A stretch of 64,000 nt of DNA from Suillus spraguei. Its lineage: Eukaryota > Basidiomycota > Agaricomycetes > Boletales > Suillaceae. The position numbers and the translations under genes are program-made. Of this stretch, positions 10,328-21,676 are shown piece by piece (the stretch's first letter is position 1; the number at the start of each line of letters is the position of its first letter). The notes under the pieces were generated by a model, which searched no databases, was not told the origin of the DNA, and saw nothing but the letters and a program-made list of their open reading frames with translations. Location: positions 1 through 64,000 of the forward strand of contig JABCPU010000233.1 in NCBI GenBank assembly GCA_016800925.1, given 5' to 3'.

Positions 10328-12808
10328 CTGCTCCTTGAAGTTTAGATTTTCATCGATGATGATTCCTAGAAATTTGTGCGACTTCGAAGGTTGGATTGTG
10401 TGATCGCGGATGGTGATGGGTACTCATGGCGTAGGGACTGTCTTGTTGGGGTTTTCGGTGCTTCGAACTCGTATCCTGGAAAGACAAATTAGTGCGGTTT
10501 TGTCTAGCTCAAACTCAGCGTTGTATTCCTCGCTCCAGTCAAGTGCACCTCCTTACTTTTCCATCATGTTTTTGACCTTTGCATTTGATTCCTCGTATGA
10601 GCGCCCTCTTGCTATTAGCACTACATCGTCGATGAATCCTAGACTCAGTTCTCCTTTGCTGGGTCTCGGGTCTGCGACTCGCAGGACTGGTGCATTGTAG
10701 AAGATGAAGCCCATTGGGGATAGCGGACATCCCTGGTCTAGTCCATCTGACACATTGAACAAGTTTGACTGGTAGTCGTCGAAAAAGAGATGCGTCGTTC
10801 TGTTGTCCAGTCTTCGTTTGTACCAATCTACATATTCCTTTGGTATTCTTGCTTTTCTGAGGTTGTGTAGTAGCTTGCTTGCTACCACGCTCGGGAAGGC
10901 CGCCTTTACGTCAAGGAAGAGTAGGGAAACGTGGTTGTTTGTTTTCGACGCCCAGGAATCTGTTATGAACTTAGTTAGCAGGTGGAGGGAGTCTACCGTT
11001 GATCGTCCCGGTCGACCGCCGAAGTGGGTTGGGGGTAATAGATGGTGTTCTTCTGCAATATATGTTAGATCGTCGGCAACACATGATGAAAGGATCTTAG
11101 CCATCGTGTCTAATAGCGTTATCGGTCTATATGCCTTCAGGACACTGTAGTCTGGCCTTCCTGGCTTCCTGAGTACGATCGTCGAGGAACATTTCCATTC
11201 GTTCGGGTACACTTTGAGGGTGAACGTAGCTCTGTATATTGGTGCCATGAATGGTACAAGAAGGTCAGCGCATTTCATGAATACTACGTTGCTTATCCCA
11301 TTGGGTCCTGGGGCTTTGAACGGTGATAGTTTCGCAATTGCTCTGTGTACTTGCTGGTTCGTGATTGGTCTGAATTCACATATTGGAGGGTCGTAGTCGA
11401 AGTCCGGGTTCACTTGGTCATCGTCTGGCGGCGTTCTGAAGAATACCTCGTAAAGTAGCTCGCTCTTTCGGGTGTTATCTTGCATTGTGTTGTCCTGATT
11501 GTTTGCCCTTGGGTCTTGGAGGGTTTTGATCCTTGTGTGTATCTGGTCGGAAGGGTCGCCTGCTACGTATCTATGAAAGGTCCATACTCCTGTGAATGTC
11601 AGTTCCTCTAACCATTCTGTCCAATGGTTTGTCTTCGCTCGCTTGATACTTTCTGAGAATCGGTTTCGTGCGATTCTATATTCCTCGTGCACTGGGTCGT
11701 TTCATCTCGCTAATTTCTTTCTTGATATCCTTCCTAGTTTGTGTGTTGCTTTTCGTTCGGTGTCCAGTTCCTTCGACCACCATCTCTTCACGTACGGGGA
11801 TGGTTTGGTCTTCGGTACGCACTTCTCTACTGTTTCGGCGATGCTTGTTGTGAGTGCCTTGAACGCCTCGTCGAACTGTTCTCGTGTCTTGATTTCCATT
11901 GCCTGTGGGATGTCGTCTAGTTTAGTTTCAAGGACCTCCCGGAACTCTTCCCAGTCCGTGTCTCTGAAGTTGCGCTTGGGGCTGGTTTCAATTCATTCTG
12001 GTTGGAGGTTGATGGTACTAATTATGGGGAAATGGTCAGTTACTACTGGGCGTAGCTGGTACTCTACACTGCACTGCGTGAACGAGTGCTCAAGATCTGC
12101 TGAACAAAATACATTGTCTGGGCGCATTAAGTTTTTGGTGTTTGATGCCTCTAGAGTGGCTATGTTTGGGGGGAGGACCTGGACTAAGTTATATAGTGAT
12201 AGAAGGTTTATCAGTACTCCCGCGGCGTCTAAGTTCGCCGTGGTGAAGAGATGTACATTATTTTGCATTTCCCACATTGGGTGGTGGCGATTGAAATCGC
12301 CTAGCCAGATTATATGTTCATTATATACAGTGTTGTCGCCTTGAGCGATTCGCTGCTGCGTGCGATGTCTCTGGGAGTTTCGTTCAGACACCATGTGCCT
12401 CTCCATGAAGTGGAGTGTGCTATCGCTATTGCAGGGGTTATATATGTTGTAGATATGCACCTTGCCGAAAGCCCCCGTTAGCTCTATCGCCATAGCATTC
12501 GCTGACTTGAGTGGTATAATGTGCCAATTGTTTTTCGATAGTCTCTTGTTGACTAGGATTATCGTCTGTGATCGTCCTGGGTTTGCGTGGTGGTCCGTTG
12601 GGTAGATTATGTCCCAGAACTGTCTTAGATTGGAGGCGTTAGCAAGATTCACGGGGTTGAGATATGGTTCTTGGATGCACGCTATATCGTATACGTGCAG
12701 GTTTAAGTTTTTCAGCATGTGCTCCCATGCGTTGTTGGATTTCCGAAGGTTTTGCTGCCAGATTTTCAAGTCTTCGCGTTCTTGGTGCGTGTTGTCGGCG
12801 TCATCCAT
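8741..12808 (-). pseudogene. LINE ORF2: endonuclease-RT-RNase H polyprotein with four stops
   Basis: Enzyme for target-primed reverse transcription. From ATG 12808 the frame stays the same to 8741, about 1,355 codons. It shows the APE endonuclease (QNLRKS, IQEPY, WLGDFNRHHPMWE, TDHFPI; 12000-12780). The RT follows (APGPNGISN, FGGRPGRSTVDSLHLL, LLFLDVKAAFPSV, DGLDQGCPLSPM, GFIDDVVLIA; 10580-11400). Then come RNase H (YSDGSMVDGG, DNQAAI, TPGHVGIPGNEEADTHA; 9290-9700) and a CPACENHDETVHHFILVC zinc motif. In-frame stops lie at 11993-11995, 11702-11704, 10553-10555 and 10424-10426. Three are TGA and one is TAA, and I saw no frameshift. Each could come from a single C-to-T or G-to-A change. It lacks a functional full-length product. 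Confidence 0.88.
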
Positions 12809-12810
12809 CA

Positions 12811-14675
12811 CTAGTTTCCGGCATGGTCCTGGTCCCACCCTCTTTGTGGGCTGTAGGGTTCGTGGGGGGAGCCGTAAGGGGAGCTAGACCATCTTGGAGG
12901 TGTTGATTGCGTTTCGGTCTCTTCTTGGGTGGGTGGTTTCCATTGTGTTCGGTGGTCTGCTTGAGGTCTTGTCATCTGCCATGCTTCTGGGATTCGGGAT
13001 TGACCTCCCAATGGGATTCGGTTGGCGTTCCTGTTGTTGAGGTTCCGTTCCTCGCGTTCTTGGTTGTTGTTGTTGTTGGTGGGCCGTCCACGTTCCGCTC
13101 TGTTTCTTGGTGGTGGGTATCGTTGTGGTTGATGATCCTCCGTCGCTTGCTGCCATATTGGGGCTGTCTCGTTGTTCTCTTCAAAATTTTGACTCGTTAG
13201 TGGTTCCCAGGTAAGAGGGTCTTCTGTGAGGAAAAATCGGTACTTAGCGTCTTCATTGCGGTTCTTGTGTCCATCCCACTTCTTCGTGAACGTCGGGCAT
13301 TGTCGACTCCAGGCCGCGTGGCCCTTCACTTTGCAGTTCCTGCAGAAGAACTCGTTTTGATCTGTGACTTGGCACGCGGCTGTTCGGTGGTGTTCCCCGC
13401 ATGTACCGCACGTCTCCTGTTCCTGTGGGCATTCTGCGGCCATGTGAGTGTTTTCGAACGAGTGGCATTTGAGGCATCTGGTCGGTTCTGGTATTAGCTT
13501 TCTTCCATATACTTTCTTACCTTCGATTGTCAGGCCGAACTTGATGGCTTGATTTGCTCCCTCCTTGGAGTTAAAGGTCACTATTATGTGGGCTGTTCAT
13601 TGTCCTGGTTTGCGCCTTGCTTCCGGTTTGATGTATCGCGCCTTGCTAATCGTTTTTGGTTTCAAGCCCGCCTTCTTCTCGACGTCCGTTAGTGCTGCTG
13701 GGTTGTTGGGTACAAAGGTTACTGGTACATTTTCCACTATAACGTTGTGCGTTCGCTCCTTGATCACTATTTCCGCTCCGAAGTGTTCCAGGAAGTATCC
13801 TCGGTTTGCTGCCACGTTGAACCACTCTGCTGCCTCGGGTGAGTTGAGCTCGTAAAGGACTCCTCCATGAGGGAGACGGCGTGCTGAGATGAAGTTGATT
13901 GATGTTGGAAGTACGACTTTCTCCTTTGACATTTGCTCCACTGCTAAGGTGGCCTTTGCTACTAGTTGCGCCTCCGTTAGGTCTTTCAGAGAGTTGGCGA
14001 AGAGCTGTGATCGTCTGTCGACTAGGATCTGCCTTGCCTGTGTCTCGCTTCTTGCTAGTACCTTCGTTAGTGGGGCAGGGATGTTAGTTTTGGCTGCTCT
14101 GCAAACGTTCGTGGTCCGTCAGACCGTTCATCACTCGTTCTTTGTGGCGTTGTGCTCTTCATGTTTCCAGCTATCTTTCCCAAATCTTCCGCTGATGATT
14201 TCAAGTTGGTGCGTACCTCCGTCATCGACTCTATTGTTTTCTTTTGCGCGTCTATTGTTTCTGTTAATGTCTCGACTTTCTCGTCTAGGGTCACAATCGG
14301 TCCGCCTATTAGGGCTTTGACTTTTTCTATGATGTTTTCCATGTTTATTTCCGTATCGACTTCCTGTATTATTAGTGCAATTGCTCGTAGTATGTCAGTA
14401 TGTGTGGCGCCTAGATTTGCTGTGATACTAAATTCGAATAAAGCTACCGAGATTGATTGCAACATGCTACCGGCTGTTGGCATTACGAGACCGTGCATGG
14501 ACAAGATTTTTCGTGCTGTGTTCAGGTTGACAACATCTGTCTTCGTTCCTGTGCCCGATATGTGGTCTTGTATGGGTCTACTGGTTGAAAGCAAAGGTTT
14601 ATCAGCTGCTGTCCGTCGGTTGGCCCTACCTGTGGTTGTCGTGGTGACCGGGCTCATTGAGTTGATTGTTGGCAT
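12811..14675 (-). pseudogene. LINE ORF1: Gag-like zinc-knuckle protein, disrupted
   Basis: Nucleic-acid-binding protein of the LINE ribonucleoprotein. The ATG at 14675 opens MPTINSMSPVTTTTTG. A helical segment follows, rich in E, T and K (near 14250-14330). A one-base frame change occurs near 14090 in a run of A. The second half carries an RRM-like stretch (near 13600-13940) and then three CCHC knuckles: CLKCHSFENTHMAAEC, CGTCGEHHRTAAC and CRNCKVKGHAAWSRQC (13300-13470). The tail is Gln/Asn/Arg-rich. An in-frame TGA lies at 13597-13599. The stop at 12811-12813 reads TAG-TG-ATG into ORF2, so the downstream start lies 2 nt after the stop. Confidence 0.8.
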
Positions 14676-15680
14676 TTTGTTTGCTTTGTTGCTTCATTCT
14701 TGGTTCTTGGTCTAGGGTTTTGGCGGTTTGTCTGGTGTCCTGGTGACCGCTGGGGCGCCTCTGGGCGTCCTTAGCGCTGTTGAGCGCGTTGTTGGCGGTT
14801 GGTTTCCGGGGTCCTAGTCGGGGTGCCACCTGGTTCAGGTCCAAGAAGCGATGGAACCCTGACTTAATGATGCCACCTAGCACTCTGCTTCATGGAAGCT
14901 CCCCTACTACTCATGTGGCCGGCGGCTCCCAGTCCAGCAAACATTTGCGCACCAACACCTTGCTTGACCTCACGGAGACTTCCTCTCAAAAAACCAGTGC
15001 CACTCCCATGTCCAGCAATCCGGATACTCTCCCAGCATCTCTCCCACTTTCATCAACATTGGTGTCATACCAGTTACTGGCTCCAAAGTCGTCCCAGTTA
15101 CCAGCTCCCAAGAAGGCCTGGATGTCGGCACATGGCAGCACACAGATAGGGATTAATAGTGCTGCGAAACTCGCGGCAAAGATTACTCCAGCTGCTGCCA
15201 TCATGAACATGCAAGGTAGTATCAATCACCTCATGGATGCCATTGAGAAGAATATGGTCGTACCACCTGAATCGCCAGCTCCTACTGTACCGACCATCAT
15301 CTCTCATGGCCTGGGGATTATGCACAGTAAAGATGACCATCTGACAGCTGCTCAGAGAGCCAGCCTCCTGCGCATATTTTCCCTTGCAGGAGGGGATAAC
15401 AAGCTTGCTATCTATGTTGGGCTGGAGGATGACATTGAGACACGCCATGCATTTATCTCAGAACTCCTTGAGTCTCCATTGCAGTAGTGCTATCATACCA
15501 TTTGTCTCACCACTTGTTACATTTTTCATACCAACATGTAGTATCCATTTTATGTACTGTACATCATGTTTTTCTATTGTATGCAATAGTCATGGATTCT
15601 CAGTGGGATGGATCAGGAGTGGTTGGCTGTGGTTGCTGCTGCTGATGAGAATCACCCATCAGGATGTCTTGATGGGCAGA

Positions 15681-15859
15681 CAGGTATGAGGAGTTTGTTC
15701 ATGTAAAAATCTGTTGCAATCCAATGCCATGACAGGTATGAGGAGCTTGTTTGCGTCATGGCATTGGATTGCGGCAGATTTTTATATGAACAAGCTCCTC
15801 ATACCTGTAAAAAATCTGCCGCAATCCAATACCATGACAGGTATGAGGAGCTTGTTCAT
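15681..15859. repeat. Alternating inverted ~55-bp repeats between the converging Harbinger genes
   Basis: 15681-15735 (starting CAGGTATGAGGAG) pairs with the reverse complement of 15755-15809 across a ~20-bp loop. A third unit follows in the first orientation. Two diverged units continue at 17523-17610, beyond the inserted C LTR. They lie between the stop of the Myb-like gene (15487) and the 3' end of the transposase gene (17730). They could serve as a shared terminator hairpin, or be the remains of a small foldback element. Confidence 0.75.
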
Positions 15860-17518
15860 TGTAAAGATACAATCTAGCCTGGGCTGTAGATAAACCATGG
15901 CCTAAGCTAGTATGCAAGTCTTGCACTCCGTCTAGTCTGCTTCACTTGCAAGGCAAGAGCGTTCATGTTAAGACTGTACTCAAGGGTAGAGAGATCTGAA
16001 GGCTTGGCCTCAGTTCGTACACTGTGCCCCTTTCTCGAGTAATGCCTTTATTTCAGGGAGGAGTTATTCGTCCGAAGACCCGGAAGGGGTTGCGTGACGG
16101 ATCCGGGTGTCCGAAGGTGTCGGATACAATACGTCCGAAGGTAATTCGGAACGTAAGGAGAGGAAAGAGATTAAGGCTAGTTTCGGAACGAGTTCCTAAC
16201 TAGAAACTAACAGAGATGGACTATCCGAAGATAGAGTCGGAGGTATGGACTATAGGAGTCAATCCTAAGTCTCGGAGGGTGACTTAAAGCGGAGAGTGGC
16301 TTAAGTCCGGAGGAGGCAGAATGAGTAGAATCTAAGATGATATTCGAACTAAGGTTCTACGGAGATCTACAAGTGGTTTATATACAGTAAGCATCTAAGA
16401 CGGATAATCAGCAAGTCCGGGACTGAGGGCTATGTACGAAGTGTAACGGAAGTCTATTAGTTATTGCACAGCGGATCAGTAAGCATGAATCGGAAATGAA
16501 CACAGGAAACGGATCAGTAACACAGGATGGAAATATAAACAGCCGGAGTACCGTAGTAGGAGAAATGACGAAAGGAGATAGACGCAGATGTTCACCAGGG
16601 AGTTAAGGTGCGAGAAGTGAGTACATTCGGATGAGTGGTCCGGACAGGATCTGTGGACCGGACGGATATGATCGGATCTGAGATTGGAAGTATGGTATAT
16701 GACAGTTCAACCCTAAATGGAATGCTAAGTTAATATAGTTTGATAGTGCCCAACTTGTGATGTGAAAATGCCGTCGGAGGTAGCGAGATGCTAGCGATGA
16801 CCTCCGCTCTGTGGGAAAGTTGCGGTAAAGTAGCAGCAGAGCGCAGGAAGATAGCAGTAAAGTAGCGGTAGTGTGAGCAGTAAAACTGCAGTAGTGCATG
16901 CAGTAAAACTGCAGTAAGGTGTGGGAAACTGGTGGTAAAACAAGCGGTGGAGTGCGGGAAAGCGTAGTGCAAGCGCGGGAAAGCAGTAAAGAGCGGTGGT
17001 GTGTGCAGTGGTAAAGAGATCTTTAAGAGACAGTAACTTCAGCGAAAGACTTTATTCTGTTAGAGACAGTAGTGGTGACAATTCCTAAGTACCGTGTGTA
17101 CCATAGAGGGAAAAGTAAAAGTACCGATATGTGTGACGAGTCCCTTTTAACATGTACTGTGAATGGCCAGAATACATAGCGAGAACGCTAGTGAGATAGA
17201 GATATTTAGCTAAGAGGCACGCAGTGAGCAAGCGGTGTCATGGAAGGTAATGTAAGTCTTGCCGTAGCTTTAGTAACGGTGGAAATGAATATGCTATGCA
17301 CCAATGGATCTAGATGGAAATGGAATGGACAGGCGGACATCGGTAGCGAGATTCGGTAAGGGGCAAGGATCCATGGAGCAAAAATGGTACCGGCGAAGCA
17401 AAAAGGCTAATGCTCGCTATAGGGGATTTCTCAGTAGCTGCTGTAGACAGTAACAAGACACTTGTGTAAAATGGCACTTTCATGGTCAGCGTGACTTTGT
17501 TCGCTACATCATGTAAAA
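15860..17518 (-). mobile_element. Family-C LTR (solo), with nested LTR A
   Basis: Begins TGTAAAGATACAATCTAGCC and ends GACTTTGTTCGCTACA on the plus strand. Read on the minus strand it is TGTAGCG..ATCTTTACA. A 4-bp TSD TCAT flanks it (15856-15859, 17519-17522). Without the nested LTR A it is about 915 bp. It has no coding capacity. The part near 16790-17010 is made of imperfect short repeats of a GCAGTAAA/GCGGTA type. The TG..CA ends and the TSD indicate an LTR, but no internal region of this family is in the window. Confidence 0.75.
15966..16704 (-). mobile_element. Solo LTR A inside a C LTR
   Basis: 739 bp, TGTTAAGACTG..TATATGACA on the plus strand, flanked by TSD GTTCA (15961-15965, 16705-16709). 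Closely similar to the gypsy A LTRs, with a deletion near its right end, and still CpG-rich, so it looks young. Confidence 0.9.
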
Positions 17519-18192
17519 ATCTACACCCACTGCAGCATTGGATTGCAACAGAATTTTACAGGTATGAGAAGCTTGTTCATGTAAAAATCTGTTGGAGTCC
17601 AATACAGCTTTTCAGATCAGGAGTGGATGGCTGTGCTTTGTACTGCTGATGAGAATCGCTCATTGGAACATCTTGTTTGATAGATGTACATAACATTGGG
17701 AAGGTACAACTACATGCTACCAGTAAGAATTAATCCAGTTCATACTCATCATCCTCTTGGTCTGATAAATCATTGTCATCAACTCCAAGATCATGTCTTT
17801 CTTGCAAAATGTGCTGATAATCCACCCACATCTCTTCCATGATGCGGTCATGCCTCAAGTGCAGATTGATATGTGCAGCTGGAGCTGCTACTGCTTCCTG
17901 CCTCCAGTTTGCAGCATGCACATCTCTGCCGGAATAGTCTAAATCAGGTAGTGTACCTTCTGCTGGATCATGGAAGTGGATGAAGTTATGAAGGCTGCAC
18001 AATGCAGCTGGAATCTGTGCTTGCATGCTCATAGCATATGGTGGGGATAGAAGGAGGATTCGGAAACATTGTTTGAGGATGCCAAATATCCACTCGATGA
18101 CATTTCGAGTGGACAAATGATGCAGGTTGAATAGTTCTTCTTTCGTAGTTGGCCTGTAAATAATCAGTACATAGCAGAAAGAATAATGCCAG

Positions 18193-19878
18193 TGTAAAGA
18201 TACAATCTAGCCTGGGCTGGTGATGAACCATGGCCTAAGCTAGTATGCAAGTCTTGTGCTTTGTCTAGTCTGCTTCACTTGCTAAGCAAGAGCATTTGAC
18301 CCGAAAGGGAATGCTAAGTTAATATAGATCAATAATGCCCAACCTGTGGTGCAAGACTGTTGTCGAAGGTAGCGAGATGCTAGTGGTGACCTCCGCTCCG
18401 TGGGAAAGTTGCGGTAAAGTAGCGGTAGAGCGCGGGAAGATAGCAGTAAAGTAGCGGTAGTGTGAGCAGTAAAACTGCGGTAGTGCATGCAGTACAACTG
18501 TGGTAAGGCGTGGGAAATGGGCGGTAAAACAAGCGGTGGAGCATAGCAATGAAGCGTGGGAAAGCATAGCACAAGCGGGAAAGCGGTAAAGAGTGGTGGT
18601 GCATGCAGCAGTAAAACAATTCTTAAGAGACAGTAACTTTGGTGAAAGACTTTATTCCGTTAGAGACAGTGGTAGTGACTATTCCTAAGTACCGTGTGTA
18701 CCATAGGGGGAAAGTAAAAGTACCGGTATGTGCGAAGAGTCTGTCATATACCATACTTCTGATCCCAGATCTGATCAGATCTGATCGATTCTATTTCCAT
18801 CCGGTCCACAGATCCTGTCCGGATTGCCCATCCGAATGTGCCCACTTCTCACACTCTAACTCCCTTGTGTATATCTGCATCTATCTCTTTTTGTCATTCC
18901 TCCTGTTTCTGGTATCCTGGCTGTGTATACTTCTGTCCTGTGTCACTGATCTGTTACCTGTGTTTCATTTCCGATTCGTGCTTACTGATCCACTGTGCAT
19001 TAACTAATAGACTTCCATTATACTTTGTACATAGCCCTCGGTCCCAGACTCGTTGATTATCCATATTAGATACAGTATATAAACCACTTGTAGATCTCCA
19101 TAGAACCTTAGTTTGAATATCATCTTAGATTCTGCTCATTCTGTTTCCTCCGGACTTGAGTTACCCTCCACTCTAGTCACCTTCTGAGACTTGGGATTGA
19201 ATCCTTAGTCTATATCTCTGACTCTATCCTTGGATAGTCTATCTCTGTTAGTTTCTAGTTAGGAACTTGTTCCGAAGCTAGCCTTAATCCTTGTTCCATC
19301 TCTACGCTCTGAATAACCTTTGGACATATCATATCCGATACCTTCGGACATCCAGATCTGCCACGCAACTCCTTCTGGATCTTCAGACGTATACCTACTC
19401 TCTGAAATAAGGGGCATTACTTGGGAAAGGGGCACAGTGCACAAACTGAGGCCAAAGCCCTTTGGATCTTTCACCCTTTGAGTACAGTCTTAACAGAGTC
19501 CTTTTAACATGTACCATGAACGGCTGGAATACATAGCAAGAATGGTAGTGAAATAAAGATGTACTACATGATTTTAGTAAAGAGGCATGCAGTGAGCAAG
19601 TGGCGTCATGGAAGGTAATGTAAGTCTTGCTGTAGCTTTAGTAACAGTGGACATGAATATGCTATGCACCAATGGATCTAGACAGAAATGGAATGGACAG
19701 GAGGACATCGGTAGCGATATTTGGTAAGGGGCAAGGATCCACAGAGCAAAAATGGTACTGGCAAAGCAAAAAGGGGTAATGCTCGCTATAAGGGATTTGT
19801 TCAGTATCCACCTAGAATGGTAATGAGACACTTGTGTAAAATGGCACTTTCATGGTCAGCGTGACTTTGTTCACTACA
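18193..19878 (-). mobile_element. Family-C LTR in the transposase intron, with nested LTR A
   Basis: TGTAAAGATACAATC..GTTCACTACA, about 930 bp native. It lies between the intron donor (GTGAGTGTACC.. on the minus strand, near 19880) and the intron acceptor (near 18155), so it did not break an exon. The 4-bp flanks CCAG and CTGG do not match as a direct repeat, so no TSD can be claimed. Confidence 0.72.
18742..19495 (+). mobile_element. Solo LTR A inside a C LTR
   Basis: 754 bp, TGTCATATACC..GTCTTAACA, with TSD GAGTC (18737-18741, 19496-19500). Opposite orientation to the copy at 15966. Many CpG positions are TpG or CpA compared with the gypsy A LTR, so it is an older insertion. Confidence 0.9.
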
Positions 19879-20583
19879 CTGGTACACTCACCTTACACCT
19901 GCGCAGCCCCATTCTGCAAGGTGGTAGCACACATTACAATATGGAATGAGTAGTTCAGGCCACAGAGGAAAACCTGCATCTGCAAGGAAGTATTTCCCTG
20001 CAGGAATGCGAAGGTCATGGCCCTCTGTGGCCTAATAGACATGAGCATCTGTAGCCGACCCCTCCCAGCCAGTGAGCCCATATGTGAAGTTGAGCTCAAA
20101 GTCACAAGCAAACAAGCAGTTCTGTGAGACAAATCCCTTGCGATTATGATAGGGACCTCATTCAAATGCACGAGGTGATGCATGAATGTGGCTACCATCA
20201 ATAGCTCCGACAGTATCTTTGAAGAATGGCCAAAATTTAGGGTTAGAGCGAATTTTGTCTTGAATAGAATCGTCCAGCAAGTGAACATAGTTAGTATAGA
20301 AGGGGGAGGACGAGAAGATGTTGAACATTTTGCAAAAATAACTATATAGGCCATACAATGAGTCAGTGTATTATAACTAGTATTAGTGCATACTTACCAA
20401 GAAATTGTATCATTTGAGCATTGAAATCTTTCACTGACATGCCTGTGACCGAAGTTGTTCTTCTAGTGAAACAAACTTGGAGTTGGTATGGCCAAGGACA
20501 CAAAGCTCAGATATAAGCTCTGCGAAAACGTGCACATGCATGCCAAGTTCACATTGAATTCATTCTGGATGACCAGACAACAG

Positions 20584-21014
20584 TGTTACAATTGTACGTC
20601 CCCTATATACTTTTTGTCTATTACCTTGTATATCACATGACATACTTCTCGACTCATACGCTCAATGTGTCTGTACTATAGTTGCCTTCCTTCTTAGGAT
20701 ATGCACTTATGCTCCCACACCTCTCTTGGTCCATGCACGCATATCAGCTTATTTAAGCACATTGTATTACGCTTGTAAACTTCACTTTAATCTTACTAGG
20801 TTTTACCTGGATTTCCGTTCACTAAGGCCTCCAACCTTAGTATCTGAATTGTCTCTAAGTCTAAGCACTCCTTAGCCTTAGTCTCTATTCTTGATACCTT
20901 TTGAGACACGTCTCTTAAGGCTGAGTCTTGTTCCTTCGAACATCAGATGCACTTCCCAGTAAACTGTTAAGTGCCTTTGCACTGTTGCTGGTGACGCCAC
21001 CCTAGTTCGTAACA
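20584..21014 (+). repeat. 5' LTR of gypsy F
   Basis: 431 bp, TGTTACAATTGTACG..GTTCGTAACA. Identified by its match to the TSD-flanked solo LTR at 55057-55475. It contains a GCTTATTTAAGCA core-promoter-like stretch near 20750. Confidence 0.88.
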
Positions 21015-21676
21015 AAAGATTAAAGTCCACCTGAACACACACTTTCGTGAGCATAGATCCTTGATCTGCAGAAAGCCTCGAGTAGTTATCAAACTCAGAC
21101 TACAGGTACTGCGATGACAACGACATCATGTCCGTGATTGCACCAAAACCCAATGAAATCAAGATCGCCCATCCCCCCAACTTCGATGGTGATAGAGACA
21201 AAGCAGAACACTTCCTTATCGCATGCATAGCCTATCTGGATCTCAATGACCATACTCACACGACCGACAAAAGCAAAATCATTTTTGTCACGTCGTTCAT
21301 GAATGAAGGAAATGCAGGAAGCTGGGCATAGGGTTTCTTAAAAGTGCTCAAGATCCTACTAACAAGACTAGCACTAGAGTTGTAGCAGGATATGGTACTT
21401 GAACTGAATTCCTCAAAGAATTCAACAATAACTTCACAGCAATTGATCCCAAGGGAACTGCCATGGCAAAATTACACAAGTTGAAACAAACTGGAGATCT
21501 GCAAACTTACATTGCTGATTTCACCACCCTCACACGGCAAGCAGAAGTCATTGACGATTCCTCATCAAGACAATTCTTCATCAATGTATTAAACCATGGT
21601 CTCCTTACCAGCTTGTTCAAAACTGGTATCTCCCTCACGTCATTCCAACAAACAATAAAGCTGTGCATAACCCTTG

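Larger units (their letters stand above)
8528..14853 (-). mobile_element. Nearly full-length Tad-type LINE in Harbinger-1
   Basis: A non-LTR retrotransposon on the minus strand, 5' end at 14853. It ends in a poly(A) tail (24 T on the plus strand, 8526-8549). A 12-bp target-site duplication GAACCCTGACTT lies at 8516-8527 and 14854-14865; its last TT merges with the tail. ORF1 encodes a zinc-knuckle RNA-binding protein. ORF2 has an APE-type endonuclease, reverse transcriptase, RNase H and a C-terminal zinc motif, as in the Tad1/I group. The insertion splits exon 3 of the Harbinger Myb-like gene. Confidence 0.9.
7807..15487 (+). pseudogene. Myb/SANT-like DNA-binding partner of Harbinger-1, split by a LINE
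   Basis: PIF/Harbinger transposons encode a Myb/SANT-like protein that binds the element ends and works with the transposase in the nucleus. Exon 1 runs from ATG 7807 to 8040. Intron 1 is 8041-8088 (48 nt, GTATGT..TAG), exon 2 is 8089-8216, and intron 2 ends at 8264. The trihelix-like domain shows HWQDIEVDVLLHYLIE, LKKIFNQIEIYHNVSGFHWD, WDTYVDP and the closing FRNKGWPPYDNMQMILG. Exon 3 is cut at 8527 by the LINE and resumes in frame at 14866. It runs through a Ser/Thr-rich linker to a C-terminal region (LTAAQRASLLRIFSLAGGD) and a stop at 15487. An upstream in-frame ATG at 7711 is possible, but 7807 sits right before the domain. Without the LINE and one TSD copy the frame looks continuous. Confidence 0.82.
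17730..20583 (-). pseudogene. Harbinger-1 DDE transposase, interrupted and decayed
   Basis: Nuclear endonuclease of the DDE_Tnp_4 type that cuts and joins element ends with the Myb-like partner. Reading from high coordinates: LLSGHPERIQCELGMHVHVF (20500-20580), then SVTGM..KDFNAQ. The first catalytic Asp is in GAIDGSHI (near 20200). NRKGFVSQNCL follows, then the second Asp in the LTGWEGSATDAHVY region (near 20050), LADAGFPLWPELLIPY and YHLAEWGCAGVR. An intron comes next, now holding a C LTR (18193-19878). After it come PTTKEELFNLHHL and the catalytic Glu in NVIEWIFGILK (near 18090). An acidic tail stops at 17730. Two in-frame stops occur, after SPRAFE and after AHVY. The 5' end is cut at 20583 by gypsy F; a candidate N-terminal piece is at 37004-37290. 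Confidence 0.85.

Noticed and set aside
8717..10403. Plus-strand open frames opposite the LINE (for example 9451-9648, 10041-10403)
   Set aside because: They mirror the GC-rich coding strand of LINE ORF2 and show no motif of their own.
14780..14865. Start of a separate gene at 14780
   Set aside because: The first codons lie in the LINE 5' end; real coding sequence begins at 14866 as the continuation of exon 3 of the Myb-like gene.
15690..15860. CRISPR-like array
   Set aside because: Repeat units alternate in orientation with no regular spacers, and the genome is eukaryotic.
18188..19882. Target-site duplication for the C LTR at 18193
   Set aside because: The flanks CCAG and CTGG are inverted, not direct, repeats; a TSD cannot be claimed.
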